In this document: one piece after another, positions 7,376 to 16,564 of the stretch | How positions within the stretch are numbered: position 1 is the first letter of the stretch | Layout of the letters: each line of letters starts with the position of its first letter | Assembly (NCBI RefSeq): GCF_001402915.1 | Contig: NZ_CP012945.1 | Location: forward strand, 744,001-808,000 | Length of the DNA stretch: 64,000 nt | Source: Devosia sp. A16 | GTDB taxonomy: Bacteria > Pseudomonadota > Alphaproteobacteria > Rhizobiales > Devosiaceae | Direction of reading: 5' to 3' | Made by a program: the position numbers and the translations under genes | Notes under the pieces: generated by a model | What the model saw: only the letters and a program-made list of their open reading frames with translations | The model's database searches: none | Told to the model about the DNA's origin: nothing

Positions 7376-7872
7376 CCTGGTCGCAAACCGGCGCCGAGCG
7401 CCGCGGCGCGGGCCGCAAGAGCTTCATCGAACGCATCCGCGAGGTGGCGGCCGAATATTCGGAGCGCGGCCTCGGCGCCAGTGCGGCGATGGCGGAGATC
7501 CGGGCGGCGCTGCGCGCGCTCGACAGACAGCTGAAGGAGACCGAGCATGCCCGAGTGGTACGCAGTGACGACACGCATCAAGGGCGAGCGGGCGGCGTTG
7601 CGCCAGCTCGAGCAGGCGGGCTTCGAGGCCTACCTGCCGCAATACCGGATCGAGCGCTTCAACCGCCGGTTGCGGGTCAGCAAGGTGACGACGCTCTGCC
7701 TGTTCCCGCGCTACCTGTTCGTGCGGCTCGACCGGCTGGAGGACGCCTCGAAAACCCTCGCCTGCACCCAGGTGCTGGGGCTCCTCCCCGGCCCGCCGCA
7801 CCTGCCCGAACCACTGCCGGCGGGGGACGTGCTGGCACTCCGCGCGGCGGAGGCGGCCCAGCTGCTCGATGA
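7372..7872 (+). CDS. Phage-module hypothetical protein with unusual 3' overlap
   Basis: ATG 7372 is coupled to the previous gene. The first 58 residues are typical coding sequence (MTWSQTGAERRGAGRKSFIER, then a helix AAEYSERGLGASAAMAEIRAALRAL without interruption). After 7547 the frame stays open for 108 more codons over the NusG-like gene but turns Ala/Pro/Gly/Arg-rich, as expected of a shadow frame. The true protein may end near 7550 if a stop was lost or a frameshift exists. The downstream gene has the better coding signal in the overlap. Confidence 0.45.
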   Translation: MTWSQTGAERRGAGRKSFIERIREVAAEYSERGLGASAAMAEIRAALRALDRQLKETEHARVVRSDDTHQGRAGGVAPARAGGLRGLPAAIPDRALQPPVAGQQGDDALPVPALPVRAARPAGGRLENPRLHPGAGAPPRPAAPARTTAGGGRAGTPRGGGGPAAR

Positions 7873-8104
7873 CACCGATGCGGCCCGCCGGCTGCGGGGT
7901 GAGACCACGAGGACCACGCTCAAGGCGATGCAGAAGCGCCTCACCGGCAAACCGGTCCGCGTCGCCGCCGGGCCTTTCACCAGTTTCGCCGGCACGGTGG
8001 AAGCGGTGGACTCGCTCAACCGGCTGAAGGTGCTGCTCGACCTGTTCGGCCGGGCGACCCAGGTGGAGCTCGATATTGCACAGGTCGAGGAGGTGGCGGC
8101 GTAG
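7547..8104 (+). CDS. NusG/RfaH-family antiterminator paralog
   Basis: 185 aa. Residues 1-100 match the NGN domain (MPEWYAVTTRIKGERAALRQ, LFPRYLFVRLDR), and residues 130-180 the KOW domain (GKPVRVAAGPFTSFAGTVEA). NusG paralogs bind RNA polymerase and suppress or promote termination on specific operons. The gene closes the phage-like early operon, where an antiterminator would normally switch on late genes; no late genes follow. It could also act on its own leader or a distant locus. Confidence 0.75.
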   Translation: MPEWYAVTTRIKGERAALRQLEQAGFEAYLPQYRIERFNRRLRVSKVTTLCLFPRYLFVRLDRLEDASKTLACTQVLGLLPGPPHLPEPLPAGDVLALRAAEAAQLLDDTDAARRLRGETTRTTLKAMQKRLTGKPVRVAAGPFTSFAGTVEAVDSLNRLKVLLDLFGRATQVELDIAQVEEVAA

Positions 8105-8135
8105 CGGGGCGCAAGCCCCTGCTCCACCTCACCGC

Positions 8136-8165
8136 TTGACTCCAAATATGCACGACCGTACATAT
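8136..8165 (+). promoter_or_regulatory. ArsR promoter with palindromic operator
   Basis: TTGACT (8136-8141), a 17-base spacer and TACATA (8159-8164) form a promoter for the ArsR gene. The imperfect palindrome ATATGCACGACCGTACATAT (8146-8165, 16 of 20 positions symmetric) covers the -10. ArsR dimers typically bind such sites; autoregulation is inferred. Confidence 0.6.
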
Positions 8166-8170
8166 GCATC

Positions 8171-8509
8171 ATGATGCAAGAAAGCGTATTCCAGATCCTG
8201 GCCGACCCGACGCGGCTGCGCATCGTCGAGGCGCTGGCGGGTGGCGAGCAGGCGGTGGGCGAGCTGGTGCGCGCCGTCGACATCGATCAGTCCGGGGTGT
8301 CGCGGCACCTGAGGATCCTCGGCGAAGCCGGCTTCGTCCGTATGCGGCCCGATGGCGCGCGGCGGCTTTATTCGCTGCAGGCCGAGCCGTTCCAGGCCAT
8401 CGACGCCTGGGTCGCGAGCTATCGCAAGCTCTGGGAGGGCCGGCTCGATCGCTTCGACGCGGCCCTGGCGCGCCGCAGCAATCCGGCCGCCGGCAAGGGG
8501 AAAAAGTGA
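8171..8509 (+). CDS. ArsR-family transcriptional regulator
   Basis: 112 aa winged-helix protein: FQILADPTRLRIVEALAGG, recognition region VGELVRAVDIDQSGVSRHLR, and wing VRMRPDGARRLYSL. It lacks the CxC metal site of ArsR/SmtB, so metal sensing is unlikely. This subtype commonly accompanies an SRPBCC protein, as here: the next gene starts at 8509 in the stop (TGATG). It probably represses the three-gene operon 8171-9590 through the palindrome at 8146. Confidence 0.85.
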   Translation: MMQESVFQILADPTRLRIVEALAGGEQAVGELVRAVDIDQSGVSRHLRILGEAGFVRMRPDGARRLYSLQAEPFQAIDAWVASYRKLWEGRLDRFDAALARRSNPAAGKGKK

Positions 8510-9048
8510 TGGCAACCGAACCGGGCACCGCCAGCCTCAGCTTCGAGCGGGTCTACGACGCGGCGATCGAGGATGTCTGGGCCCTCTGGACCACCACCGA
8601 GGGGCTCGAGGCGTGGTTCGCGCCCGAGGGCATGCGCTTCGAGGTCTCGCAGCTCGAACTCCGGGAGGGCGGCAGCTTCGATCACGTGATGACGGCGGTC
8701 GGGGCCGAGCAGATCGCCTATCTCGCCAGTCTCGGCCGGCCGGCCTCTGCCTGGGTCAGCGGCCGCTTTCTCGAGGTCGAGCCCTGCCGGCGGCTCCGCA
8801 TCCGCTTCGATATCGACTTCGTCCCGGGCGTCGAGTCCTACCCCTACGACATGCTGGTCGAGCTCCACGCAGAGGCCGGGCGGGTGCGCATGGTGCTGAC
8901 CGCCGACCGGCACCCCGACCCCGAGATGACGCGCGGCGCCGCTCTCGCGCTCGCCACCCAGCTCGAGCGGCTCGACCGCGCCGTCGCTGCCCGCACCGCC
9001 AACAAGGAACGCCCCCGATGCGCCCCCTCGTCTACTCCATCAACGTGA
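8509..9048 (+). CDS. SRPBCC (AHSA1-like) protein
   Basis: 179 aa. FERVYDAAIEDVWALWTTTE followed by LEAWFAPEGMRFEV is the typical start of the AHSA1/START-like fold, which forms a hydrophobic ligand cavity. It starts in the arsR stop and overlaps the next gene by 31 bp, so it is part of one operon. The ligand is unknown. The last 15 residues (NKERPRCAPSSTPST) derive from the overlap and may be dispensable. Confidence 0.8.
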   Translation: MATEPGTASLSFERVYDAAIEDVWALWTTTEGLEAWFAPEGMRFEVSQLELREGGSFDHVMTAVGAEQIAYLASLGRPASAWVSGRFLEVEPCRRLRIRFDIDFVPGVESYPYDMLVELHAEAGRVRMVLTADRHPDPEMTRGAALALATQLERLDRAVAARTANKERPRCAPSSTPST

Positions 9049-9590
9049 CCCTCGATGGCTGCGTCCACCATAACGCCATACCGTCCGAGCCGGCGCTGCA
9101 GGAGACGATGCTGCGCGCCACCCATCTCCACGCCACCGAGACTATCGGCCGGTACGACGCGCTGCTGTTCGGCCGCGTCACCTACGGCATGATGGAAGGC
9201 GCCTGGCGGCTCGCCACCCGCACCTCGACGCCGCCGGCGTGGACCAAACCCTTCGCCCGCACCATCGACGCGATGCGCAAATATGTCGTCTCCAGCACGC
9301 TCAGCCGGGTGGATTGGAACGCCGAGCTGATCGGCGGCAATCTCGAGGCGGCGGTCACGGCGCTGAAGCAGCAGCCCGGCAAGGGGCTGCTCACCGGCGG
9401 CGTGCAGCTGCCGCTGGCGCTGGCCGAGCTGGGCCTGATCGACGAATACGAATTCGTGGTGCAACCGAGGATCGCAGGCCACGGCCCAACCCTGTTCGCC
9501 GGGCTCTCGAAATATCTCGAGCTGAAGCCCATCGACCGCAAGGAACTCGGCTCGGGCGCCATCGTGCTGCGCTACGAGCCGCGGCGGTGA
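9018..9590 (+). CDS. Dihydrofolate reductase-fold (RibD C-terminal) protein
   Basis: 190 aa from ATG 9018 (MRPLVYSINVTLDGCVHHNA). The core shows ALLFGRVTYGMMEGAW, KYVVSSTLSRVDWNAELI and GKGLLTGGVQLPLALAELGL, matching the RibD_C/DHFR family often found beside ArsR-SRPBCC genes. These are probably NADPH-dependent reductases of unknown substrate. The family usually has about 180 residues, so length is normal. Confidence 0.8.
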   Translation: MRPLVYSINVTLDGCVHHNAIPSEPALQETMLRATHLHATETIGRYDALLFGRVTYGMMEGAWRLATRTSTPPAWTKPFARTIDAMRKYVVSSTLSRVDWNAELIGGNLEAAVTALKQQPGKGLLTGGVQLPLALAELGLIDEYEFVVQPRIAGHGPTLFAGLSKYLELKPIDRKELGSGAIVLRYEPRR

Positions 9591-9782
9591 CGGGACGGCA
9601 GCGATCCGCAGCCTGATCGGCGAGCTGCTGCTGGCTTGCAGGCCCCTCCGATCTCACCCACCGCCGATGCTTGCCGGGCATCCGGCGCGTGCCATCCCCG
9701 ACCGCGCGGCGGAGCCGCCTCTCAAGAGGGAACCAACCCTTCGTCCAAGGGGTTAAGTGCCGCCCGGTTGGGCGCAGCGGGG

Positions 9783-12700
9783 GTGGGCTTGGACAAGGGC
9801 TTTCTGCACAATGGCGGCATGGTGGGTGATTTCATCGCCGCGGCCGATTGGAAAGAGACGCCGATCGGCCCGCCGGAGACGTGGCCCGAGCATCTCAAGA
9901 CTGCCGCCTCGCTGATCCTTCGCTCCCGCCAGCCGATGTTCGTTGCCTGGGGCGAGGCCGGGACATGGCTGCATAACGATGCCTTCCTGCCCATCCTCGG
10001 CGACAAGGCCACGTGGGCCCTGGGACGACCCGCGGCAGAGGTGTGGGCGGAGATCTGGAGCGATGTCGGGCCCCTCTTCGACCAGGTGTTTGCCGGCGAG
10101 TCGGTGGTGAGGGCCGACATTGCGCTGGTCCTGCAGCGGGGCCGCGGGCCGGAGGAGGCTCATTTCAGTTTCTCCTACTCGCCGATCGCGAGCCGCGACG
10201 GCAATACCGTAGACGGGCTGTTCGGTGTGTGCACCGAGACGACGGAGCAATTCGTTGCGCAGCGCCGCAACAGGCTCGCATCGGAGCGACAACGAAAGCT
10301 GTTCGAACAGGCGCCGGGCTTCATCATCGTGATGGGCGGCCCCGACCATGTCGTCGAGTTCGTCAACGATGCCCATCGCTCCGTCTTCAACAGCGCCGAT
10401 TGGCTGCATCGCACCATTCGGGATGCCTTCCCCAGCATCGCCGGCCAAGGCTTCTACGAGATCCTCGACGAAGTCTACGCCACCGGCAGGACCGTGGAAT
10501 TCCAGGCGACGCCTGTCCGGTTCAGGCGGAGCCCCGACGAGCTCGAACGCACCCGCTACCTCACCTTCATGTACGCCCCGCTCTACGATGACGACGGCGC
10601 GATTGCCGGGGTGTTCTGCGAAGGCTTCGACGTCTCGTCGTCACAGATAGGGGCCGAACGCACCAAGGCGCTGGTCGCCCTCAGCGATCAGATCCGCGAG
10701 CTCGAGGATCCCGAAGAGCTGGCCTATGCGACCGCCGAGATGCTGGGCAAGCTGTTCGGTGTGAGCCGGGCCGGCTACGGGACCATCGACCGGGCGCGCG
10801 AAACCATCCGGATCGAACGCGACTGGAATTCGCCCGGCACGCGCAGCCTCGCCGGCACCCTGCAGTTTCGCGACTACGGGACCTATATCGAGGAGCTGAA
10901 GCGCGGCATCACCGTGGTGGTGGACAATGCCGACACCGACCCGCGCACCGCGGCAAACGCCCAGGCTCTCAAAGACATTCGGGCGCATTCGTTCATCAAC
11001 ATGCCGGTGACCGAGGAGGGCAATTTCGTTGCGCTGCTCTATCTGAACGACGAACATCCGAGGCATTGGAGCAGCGATGACCTCGAGTTCGTCCGCGAAG
11101 TGGCGAACCGCACCCGCACCGCAGTGGAGCGGCGCCGGGCCGAAGCCGAGTTGCGCCAGAACGAGCGACGCTTCCGGTTCCTCGACGAGCTGTCGCGGCT
11201 GACCTCGGCCAGCGAGAACGCCGACGAGGTGCTGGCGATCACGACGAAGGCCGTCGCCGGCCATCTCGGGATCAGCAATTGCGCCTACGCGGACATGGAT
11301 GAGGACGAAGACGGCTTCACCATCCGCGGCGATTGGGCCGCGCCGGGGTCGCCATCGATCGTCGGGCATTATTGGCTGGCGGATTTTGGTGAACTGGCAG
11401 TCGAAAACCTGGGGTCCGGCCGGCCGCTGATCGTCAACGACAACCTCGTGGAGCTGGCGCCGCATGAGGCCAAGACCTTCCAGGATATCGGCATTGGCGC
11501 CACCATCTGCATGCCCCTGATCAAGGAGGGGCGGCTGACGGCGCTGATGGCAATTCATGACAAGAGCGCCCACTTCTGGTCGGCCTATGAGCTGCAGCTG
11601 ATCCGGGAGGTCACCGAGCGCTCCTGGGCCCACGTCGAACGCGTCCGCTCCGAAGCGGAGCGGCGCCGCACCCTCAAGGCACTGGAGGAGCTCAACGCCA
11701 CCCTCGAGGAGCAGGTCGAACAGCGGACGCGGGAGCTCATGGCGGCCGAAGAATCCCTGCGCCAGGCACAGAAGATGGAGGCCGTTGGACAGTTGACCGG
11801 CGGTCTCGCCCACGACTTCAACAACATTCTGGCCGGCATCAGCGGCAGCCTTGAGCTGATCGAAACCCGCCTCGCGCAAGGCAGGTTGGGCGAACTCGAT
11901 CGCTACCTCACCGGCGCGAAGGGGGCCGCCAAGCGCGCCGCCGCCCTGACCCAGCGCCTGCTGGCCTTCTCGAGGCGCCAGACGCTCGAGCCGAAGCCGG
12001 CCGATCTCAACCGCCTCGTCGCCGGGATGCAGGAGCTGATCAGCCGCACCGTGGGGCCCTCGATTGCCGTTGAAACGGCGGCCGCGGGGGGCTGTGGACC
12101 GCTTTCATCGACGTCGGCCAGCTTGAGAATGCCTTGCTGAATTTGTGCATCAACGCGCGTGATGCCATGCCCGACGGTGGCAAGCTGACCATCGAGACGG
12201 CCAACCGCTGGCTCGACGAGCGGGCCGCCCGGGAGCGCGGCCTCATTCCCGGACAGTATGTGTCGCTTTGCGTGAGCGACACCGGGGTGGGGATGCCGCC
12301 CGACATCGTGGCGCGCGCCTTCGATCCGTTCTTCACCACCAAGCCGACGGGCCAAGGAACGGGCCTCGGTCTCTCCATGGTCTATGGCTTTGCGGCGCAG
12401 TCGAACGGCGCCGCGAGGATCTACTCGGAACTGGGCAATGGCACCATGGTGTGCCTCTATCTGCCCCGGCACGATGGCGAGGCGTTACAGGATGTCCTGA
12501 TCGATGATGCTTCGTCTCCCGCAGCCGAGGAGAACGAGACGATCCTCGTGGTCGATGACGAGCCGCTGGTCCGCATGGTGGCGACCGAAGTGCTCCGCGA
12601 ACTGGGTTACAACGTGCTGGAAGCTGGTGACGGTCCCGAGGCGCTCGCCGTGCTGCGCTCCAATACGCGCGTCGACCTGCTGGTCACCGACGTCGGACTG

Positions 12701-12910
12701 CCCAACGGCATGAACGGGCGCCAGGTGGCGGATGCCGCGCGGGAGCTGCGAGCCGGGCTGCAGGTGCTCTTTGTCACCGGCTACGCCGAGAACGCAGTGC
12801 TGAACCACGGGCATCTCGAGCCGGGCATGCAAGTCCTCACCAAGCCATTCGCCAGTGACGTGCTGGGCCGCCGTGTTCGGCAGCTCATCGAGGCCCGCGA
12901 GGGGGACTGA
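9783..12910 (+). pseudogene. Hybrid histidine kinase (PAS-PAS-GAF-GAF-HK-REC) split by a frameshift
   Basis: GTG 9783 is the preferred start; the frame is open from 9636 but the extra 49 residues look non-coding. In order: two PAS-like domains, two GAF domains (SFINMPVTEEGNFVALLYLN; TICMPLIKEGRLTALMAIHD), a coiled coil, then HisKA with the phospho-His in GLAHDFNN (about 11,811). At the G6 run 12086-12091 the frame must shift by -1. The first frame stops at 12140, but the shifted frame restores [19 protein letters not shown] and continues through HATPase (DTGVGMP, GTGLGLS) and a receiver with Asp in LLVTDVGLP, ending at 12910. A seventh G would restore one protein of about 1040 residues. This is either an assembly error or a real inactivation. 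ATG 12134 could give a separate HATPase-REC piece. Confidence 0.8.
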
Positions 12911-13021
12911 GGCGTCGTGCCGTAGCCGAAGAGAGGCCGGGTGCAACCGGGCGAGCACCCGGGAGCCTCTCGGGAGCGGCGGCGCTCGGAGCCAATGCGC
13001 CCGCTGCAGCGCATTGACAGG

Positions 13022-13801
13022 TCAGGTGGTGGGAATGGTCCCGCCGTCGATGACGTGCTCCGTCCCGGTGATCGACGTCGCCCGGTCCGATGCGAGGAAA
13101 GCGATCAGGTCCGCGACCTCCCTCGGCTCGGCCGGGCGACCCAGCGGTATGCCGCCAAGCGAGTTCATGATCACCTGCACCGCCGCGTCATGGGTGATGC
13201 CGGCCTCCTCGGCGATACGCAGCGCCAGGCCGTTCTGGCCGGGGTCTGCAATCCAGCCCGGGGATACCCGCACCACCCGCACGCCCCTGGGGGAAACTTC
13301 CTTCGATAGGCTCTTGCTGTAGGTGTTGAGGGCCGCCTTCGCAGCGGCGTAGGCGGTGGTGGCTTGGGCAAGCGGCAGGCGGTTCTGGATCGACGTCACG
13401 TGGATGACGACGCCACTGCCCTGGGCCAGCATGCCGGGGATGAGGGCGCGATCGAGCCGCACCGCGGGAAAGAAGTTGAGGTCGAACTCCTTGTCCCATT
13501 CAGCATCGGTGAGCGCGGCGAAGCCGCCGGATGGCGCCGACGAGCCACCCAGCACGTTGACGAGGACATCGAGTCCGCCGAGCTCCCGCTCCACCGCATC
13601 CACCACCGACTGGACGCCGTTCCGCGTGGTCAGGTCGGCGGCGACGAATGCAGCACCGGCGAAATCGACCGGCCTCGTGCGCGCCGTCGTCAGGACGCGC
13701 GCACCGAGCTCCTTGAACAGCGCCACGGTGGCTGCGCCGGCCCCCATCGTCCCGCCGGTGATCAGGGCCCGGCGACCCTGAAGCGTCAGGAAGGAGCTCA
13801 T
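13022..13801 (-). CDS. Short-chain dehydrogenase/reductase
   Basis: 259 aa classical SDR: nucleotide motif [11 protein letters not shown] near residue 17, a structural NVLGG in place of the usual NNAG, catalytic Ser in VTSIQNR and YAAAK about 14 residues later. It follows the SnoaL-like gene with an ATGA overlap. The substrate is unknown. The pair is divergent from a LysR regulator, which probably controls it. Confidence 0.85.
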   Translation of the reverse strand: MSSFLTLQGRRALITGGTMGAGAATVALFKELGARVLTTARTRPVDFAGAAFVAADLTTRNGVQSVVDAVERELGGLDVLVNVLGGSSAPSGGFAALTDAEWDKEFDLNFFPAVRLDRALIPGMLAQGSGVVIHVTSIQNRLPLAQATTAYAAAKAALNTYSKSLSKEVSPRGVRVVRVSPGWIADPGQNGLALRIAEEAGITHDAAVQVIMNSLGGIPLGRPAEPREVADLIAFLASDRATSITGTEHVIDGGTIPTT

Positions 13802-14130
13802 ATCGTGATCTCCAGCTCGGCGATCTTGTCGCCCCTGAGGACGAAGAAGTAGCGCAGATCGACCGGGCTGCCGGGGAAGTCGCCGGACACATGGCCGGTC
13901 ACCAGCGTCCTGCCGTTCTCGGTCGAGACCAGGAAGGGCTCGGCAAGCGTCGAGGAGTACTTGCTGTCGGTCTCGATCTTCCAGTCCCTGATCGCCTCGC
14001 GCCCCACGCGGGTCTCGCCTGCGTCCCTGACCACGGCATCATCGGTAAAGGCCGCGGCCACGGCCTCGGCGCTGCGCGCATTGTCGGCATCGAAATAGGC
14101 CTGAATGCCCGGCGGCAACTTGATCGTCAT
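13798..14130 (-). CDS. SnoaL-like/NTF2-family protein
   Basis: 110 aa: [20 protein letters not shown], then [20 protein letters not shown] and a beta-rich C-terminus [18 protein letters not shown]. This is the cone-shaped NTF2 fold seen in small isomerases, hydrolases and ligand-binding proteins. It is first in a two-gene operon with the SDR and divergent from LysR. Confidence 0.8.
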   Translation of the reverse strand: MTIKLPPGIQAYFDADNARSAEAVAAAFTDDAVVRDAGETRVGREAIRDWKIETDSKYSSTLAEPFLVSTENGRTLVTGHVSGDFPGSPVDLRYFFVLRGDKIAELEITI

Positions 14131-14262
14131 TTCATTCTCCTTGTTTCGCCGGCCGCTCGGGCCGGGTCCGACCCGGCTCGGGCCGGCAGGAGAAACCTAT
14201 GAGTAGACGAGCGCCGCGATAACTGGGACAAACAGGAACGAGGAATTGCGAAAAGCGGGACA

Positions 14263-15165
14263 ATGACGCGCGAGGTTCTTTCCGACCTGGATGCCGTTCT
14301 CGGCATTGCCCGGCAGGGATCGTTTCGAGCCGCCGCGCTCGACCTGGGCATGTCCACCACGGCCCTGAGCAATGCCATTGCGAGGCTGGAGCAGCGCCTC
14401 GGCGTCCGCCTCTTCAATCGAACCACCCGGAGCGTGTCGCTCACCGATGCGGGGCGCATTCTGGTCGACCGGGTCGGGCCGGCCTTGACCGACATCCACG
14501 ATGCCATGCTGGCGGCCCAGTCGCTGCAGCAAACGCCTGTCGGCACCCTTCGCATCAATGCCTTCGCCTCCGCGGCGCGCGAAGTGCTGGCGCCGCTCGT
14601 CCTCCCCTTCCTCAGGCGCTATCCGCAGGTGCACATCGATCTGGTGACCGAAGGAAAGCTCGTCGACATCGTCGCTGCCGGCTTCGACATGGGCCTGAGG
14701 CCGGTCGATCTCGTGCCGACCGATATGGTCGCCGTCTCCCTGGGGCTGCATCGTCAGCACGTCGTCGTGGCATCGCCGGATTTCCTCGCCCTCCATGGCC
14801 GGCCGAACGTGCCGGCCGACCTCTACCGCTTCCGCTGTCTCCGGTCGCGGCTTCCCAACCATGCGTTGTTTCGGTGGCGTTTCGAAAAGGCTGGGACCGC
14901 TCTCCAGATCGACGTTCAGGGCGCCATGACGCTGGACGAGCCGAGCCTTGTCCGCATCGCCGCGCAGCACGGCATGGGGCTCGGCTATCTGATGGAAGCG
15001 GAGGTGCGCGAAGACATCGCCGCGGGGCGGCTCGTGCAGGTTCTCGCCGATTGGACACCGACCCTGGCCCCGCTGGCGCTCTACTATCCGGGCCGGAAAA
15101 ATCCGCCAGCGGCGTTCACCGCGTTCCTCCAGGCAGCCCGGGAATTTGCCGCCGCCAACCGGTAG
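14263..15165 (+). CDS. LysR-family transcriptional regulator
   Basis: 300 aa. The N-terminal winged helix ([40 protein letters not shown]) is followed by a substrate-binding domain from about residue 90. Divergent placement, 132 bp from the SnoaL/SDR operon, is the classic LysR arrangement. The inducer cannot be told from sequence. Confidence 0.88.
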   Translation: MTREVLSDLDAVLGIARQGSFRAAALDLGMSTTALSNAIARLEQRLGVRLFNRTTRSVSLTDAGRILVDRVGPALTDIHDAMLAAQSLQQTPVGTLRINAFASAAREVLAPLVLPFLRRYPQVHIDLVTEGKLVDIVAAGFDMGLRPVDLVPTDMVAVSLGLHRQHVVVASPDFLALHGRPNVPADLYRFRCLRSRLPNHALFRWRFEKAGTALQIDVQGAMTLDEPSLVRIAAQHGMGLGYLMEAEVREDIAAGRLVQVLADWTPTLAPLALYYPGRKNPPAAFTAFLQAAREFAAANR

Positions 15166-15201
15166 TTCGAGGCGGCACGGTTCTGCCGGTGACGTCGGAC
15201 T

Positions 15202-15410
15202 TCAGGGATGGAGGCGCGCAACTGCCTCGATGACGTTGCGCAACTGGATGGGCTTTGCAGCCGCTCGATATCGGCGAGCTCGTCGGGGATGACATCGGGG
15301 GCATAGCCCCCGCCGAGGTTCAGGTCGAGAACTGCCGATGTCGGCAGCGCGTATTCGAGCTGGCGGCGCGTTCGCGGGCGGCAGTGCAGAAGCGCCAGGG
15401 CTCACGACGT
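15202..15410 (-). pseudogene. Remnant of a response-regulator receiver domain
   Basis: Reading leftward from about 15410, one frame gives LPTSAVLDLNLGG, the phospho-acceptor strand of a receiver. It is fused at once to GYAPDVIPDELADIERLQ, skipping roughly 20 residues, and then needs a -1 shift at an AAA run (15254-15256) to give KPIQLRNVIEAVARLHP ending at 15202. These pieces are in receiver order, so I read this as a receiver gene with an internal deletion and a frameshift. It lies directly downstream of an intact receiver gene. Confidence 0.6.
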
Positions 15411-15737
15411 GCGGCGACCGGCGTTCCGGGCTATGGCGCTGTCGCCGAGGCGATCGGCCAGCACCTCGAGGGCGCGGTGGCAGTTCTGGGCGGGGCCGAC
15501 ATCGGAATTGGGAGCGGCAGCTTCGATCTCGCTCAGCATCGAGGCGAAATCGGCTTCGAGCTGCCCGCGCGTGGCGGACACGCCGGAGTTCGTCCGCGCC
15601 AGAGCAAAGGCCATCCGCCCCTGGAGGGGGCCTATCCGCTTGTGAAACGGCAGCATCGCGCGGCGCTCGGCGCGATAACGGATCGCGTCCGCGGGCTGAA
15701 TACGCGACATCTTCCGCCGTGTGCCAGCGTCCGGCAT
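15402..15737 (-). CDS. Hypothetical protein coupled to the response regulator, 111 aa
   Basis: ATG 15737 overlaps the regulator stop (ATGA). An internal ATG at 15710 (MSRIQPADAIRYRAERRAML) is an alternative. The product is helical and soluble, with TRGQLEADFASMLSEIEAAA. Coupling suggests a function with the receiver protein, but no domain is recognised. Its 3' end touches the decayed receiver remnant. Confidence 0.5.
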   Translation of the reverse strand: MPDAGTRRKMSRIQPADAIRYRAERRAMLPFHKRIGPLQGRMAFALARTNSGVSATRGQLEADFASMLSEIEAAAPNSDVGPAQNCHRALEVLADRLGDSAIARNAGRRTS

Positions 15738-16099
15738 CAGGCGTCGGTCCGGTTCAGGCTGCCCAGGGCATCAACCAGCCCTTCGGTGGTGAAGGGCTTT
15801 GCGAGAAAGGGGCTGCCGCCAAAAATCTCATCCAGTTCGGCCACGCCGGCGCTGCCCGAGCAGACGATGAAGGGAACCCCGCGCTCGTGGAGCGTGGCGG
15901 CCAGTTGTGCGCTGGTGCCGTCACTGAGGTGATAGTCGACGATGGCGAGGTCGATCGCAGCAGTCTCGAGAATGGCCAGGGCGCGTCGCTGCGATGGGGC
16001 AGTGATGACGATGTGCCCGAGTTCGGAGAGCGTGTCTGCCATGTGCATGGAGATCATGATCTCGTCTTCGACAATGAGGATGCGCTTTGGGGTGGGCAT
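15737..16099 (-). CDS. Single-domain response regulator
   Basis: 120 aa, receiver only, from ATG 16099 (MPTPKRILIVEDEIMISMHM). Acidic pocket in VEDE, phospho-Asp in IVDYHLSDG, switch Ser in VCSGSAG and Lys in LAKPFTTEG. With no output domain, it would act through protein contacts. Upstream extension to 16243 lacks coding character. The broken hybrid kinase at 9783-12910 is the nearest possible phosphodonor; pairing is speculative. Confidence 0.85.
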   Translation of the reverse strand: MPTPKRILIVEDEIMISMHMADTLSELGHIVITAPSQRRALAILETAAIDLAIVDYHLSDGTSAQLAATLHERGVPFIVCSGSAGVAELDEIFGGSPFLAKPFTTEGLVDALGSLNRTDA

Positions 16100-16564
16100 G
16101 TTTGTCCTCCAGCAACGGAGTGTCGAGGCACGGATGTGCGGCGACAGAACCCGGATAACATTGCGCACGGAAAACGCCTGAAGGACGAGTGCCCAACCCG
16201 GATGCAAACCGGGAGCTCCTTCAGTCTGACGATGGCTTAGCATGCCGGCGCAGGCCCAGCCATAACTTATGACATGAGCGGAAGTAGGCGCTTACTCATC
16301 GGGCATGGATCCGCGGATGGCCATCGGCGCGACAGCCTCTGAGCGACGATGCCTCGCTCGACGGGAGCGACCCGGTGGACGGCAGGGCTGTCGCATATGG
16401 CTTTGTATACCGGCGGCCACCGAGCCTGCGGGACAGCGCGAGCCCAGGCAAGCCCGTGGAAGCTCCTGAGTCGTGACCGAGGGCGGAACGGACGGGCTGC
16501 AAGCTCGTTCATCGGCCCGGGTCCGGAGACCATTCCGGCCGGCGGCCGTCAGGGATCAGCCAGA
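16100..16564. other. Intergenic region with one EcfG promoter
   Basis: Between the divergent response regulator and the DUF72 gene, I find no convincing gene. Short frames on both strands have mixed composition. The only clear signal is the EcfG-type promoter at 16485-16509. Confidence 0.5.
16485..16509 (+). promoter_or_regulatory. EcfG-type general stress promoter upstream of DUF72 gene
   Basis: GGAAC (16485-16489), 16 bases, then CGTT (16506-16509) is an exact match to the alphaproteobacterial EcfG consensus GGAAC-N16/17-CGTT. It lies 55 bases before the DUF72 start. Confidence 0.75.

Noticed and set aside
4427-8104. Complete prophage
   Set aside because: No integrase, terminase, portal, capsid or lysis genes and no attachment-site duplication seen; only an early module is supported.
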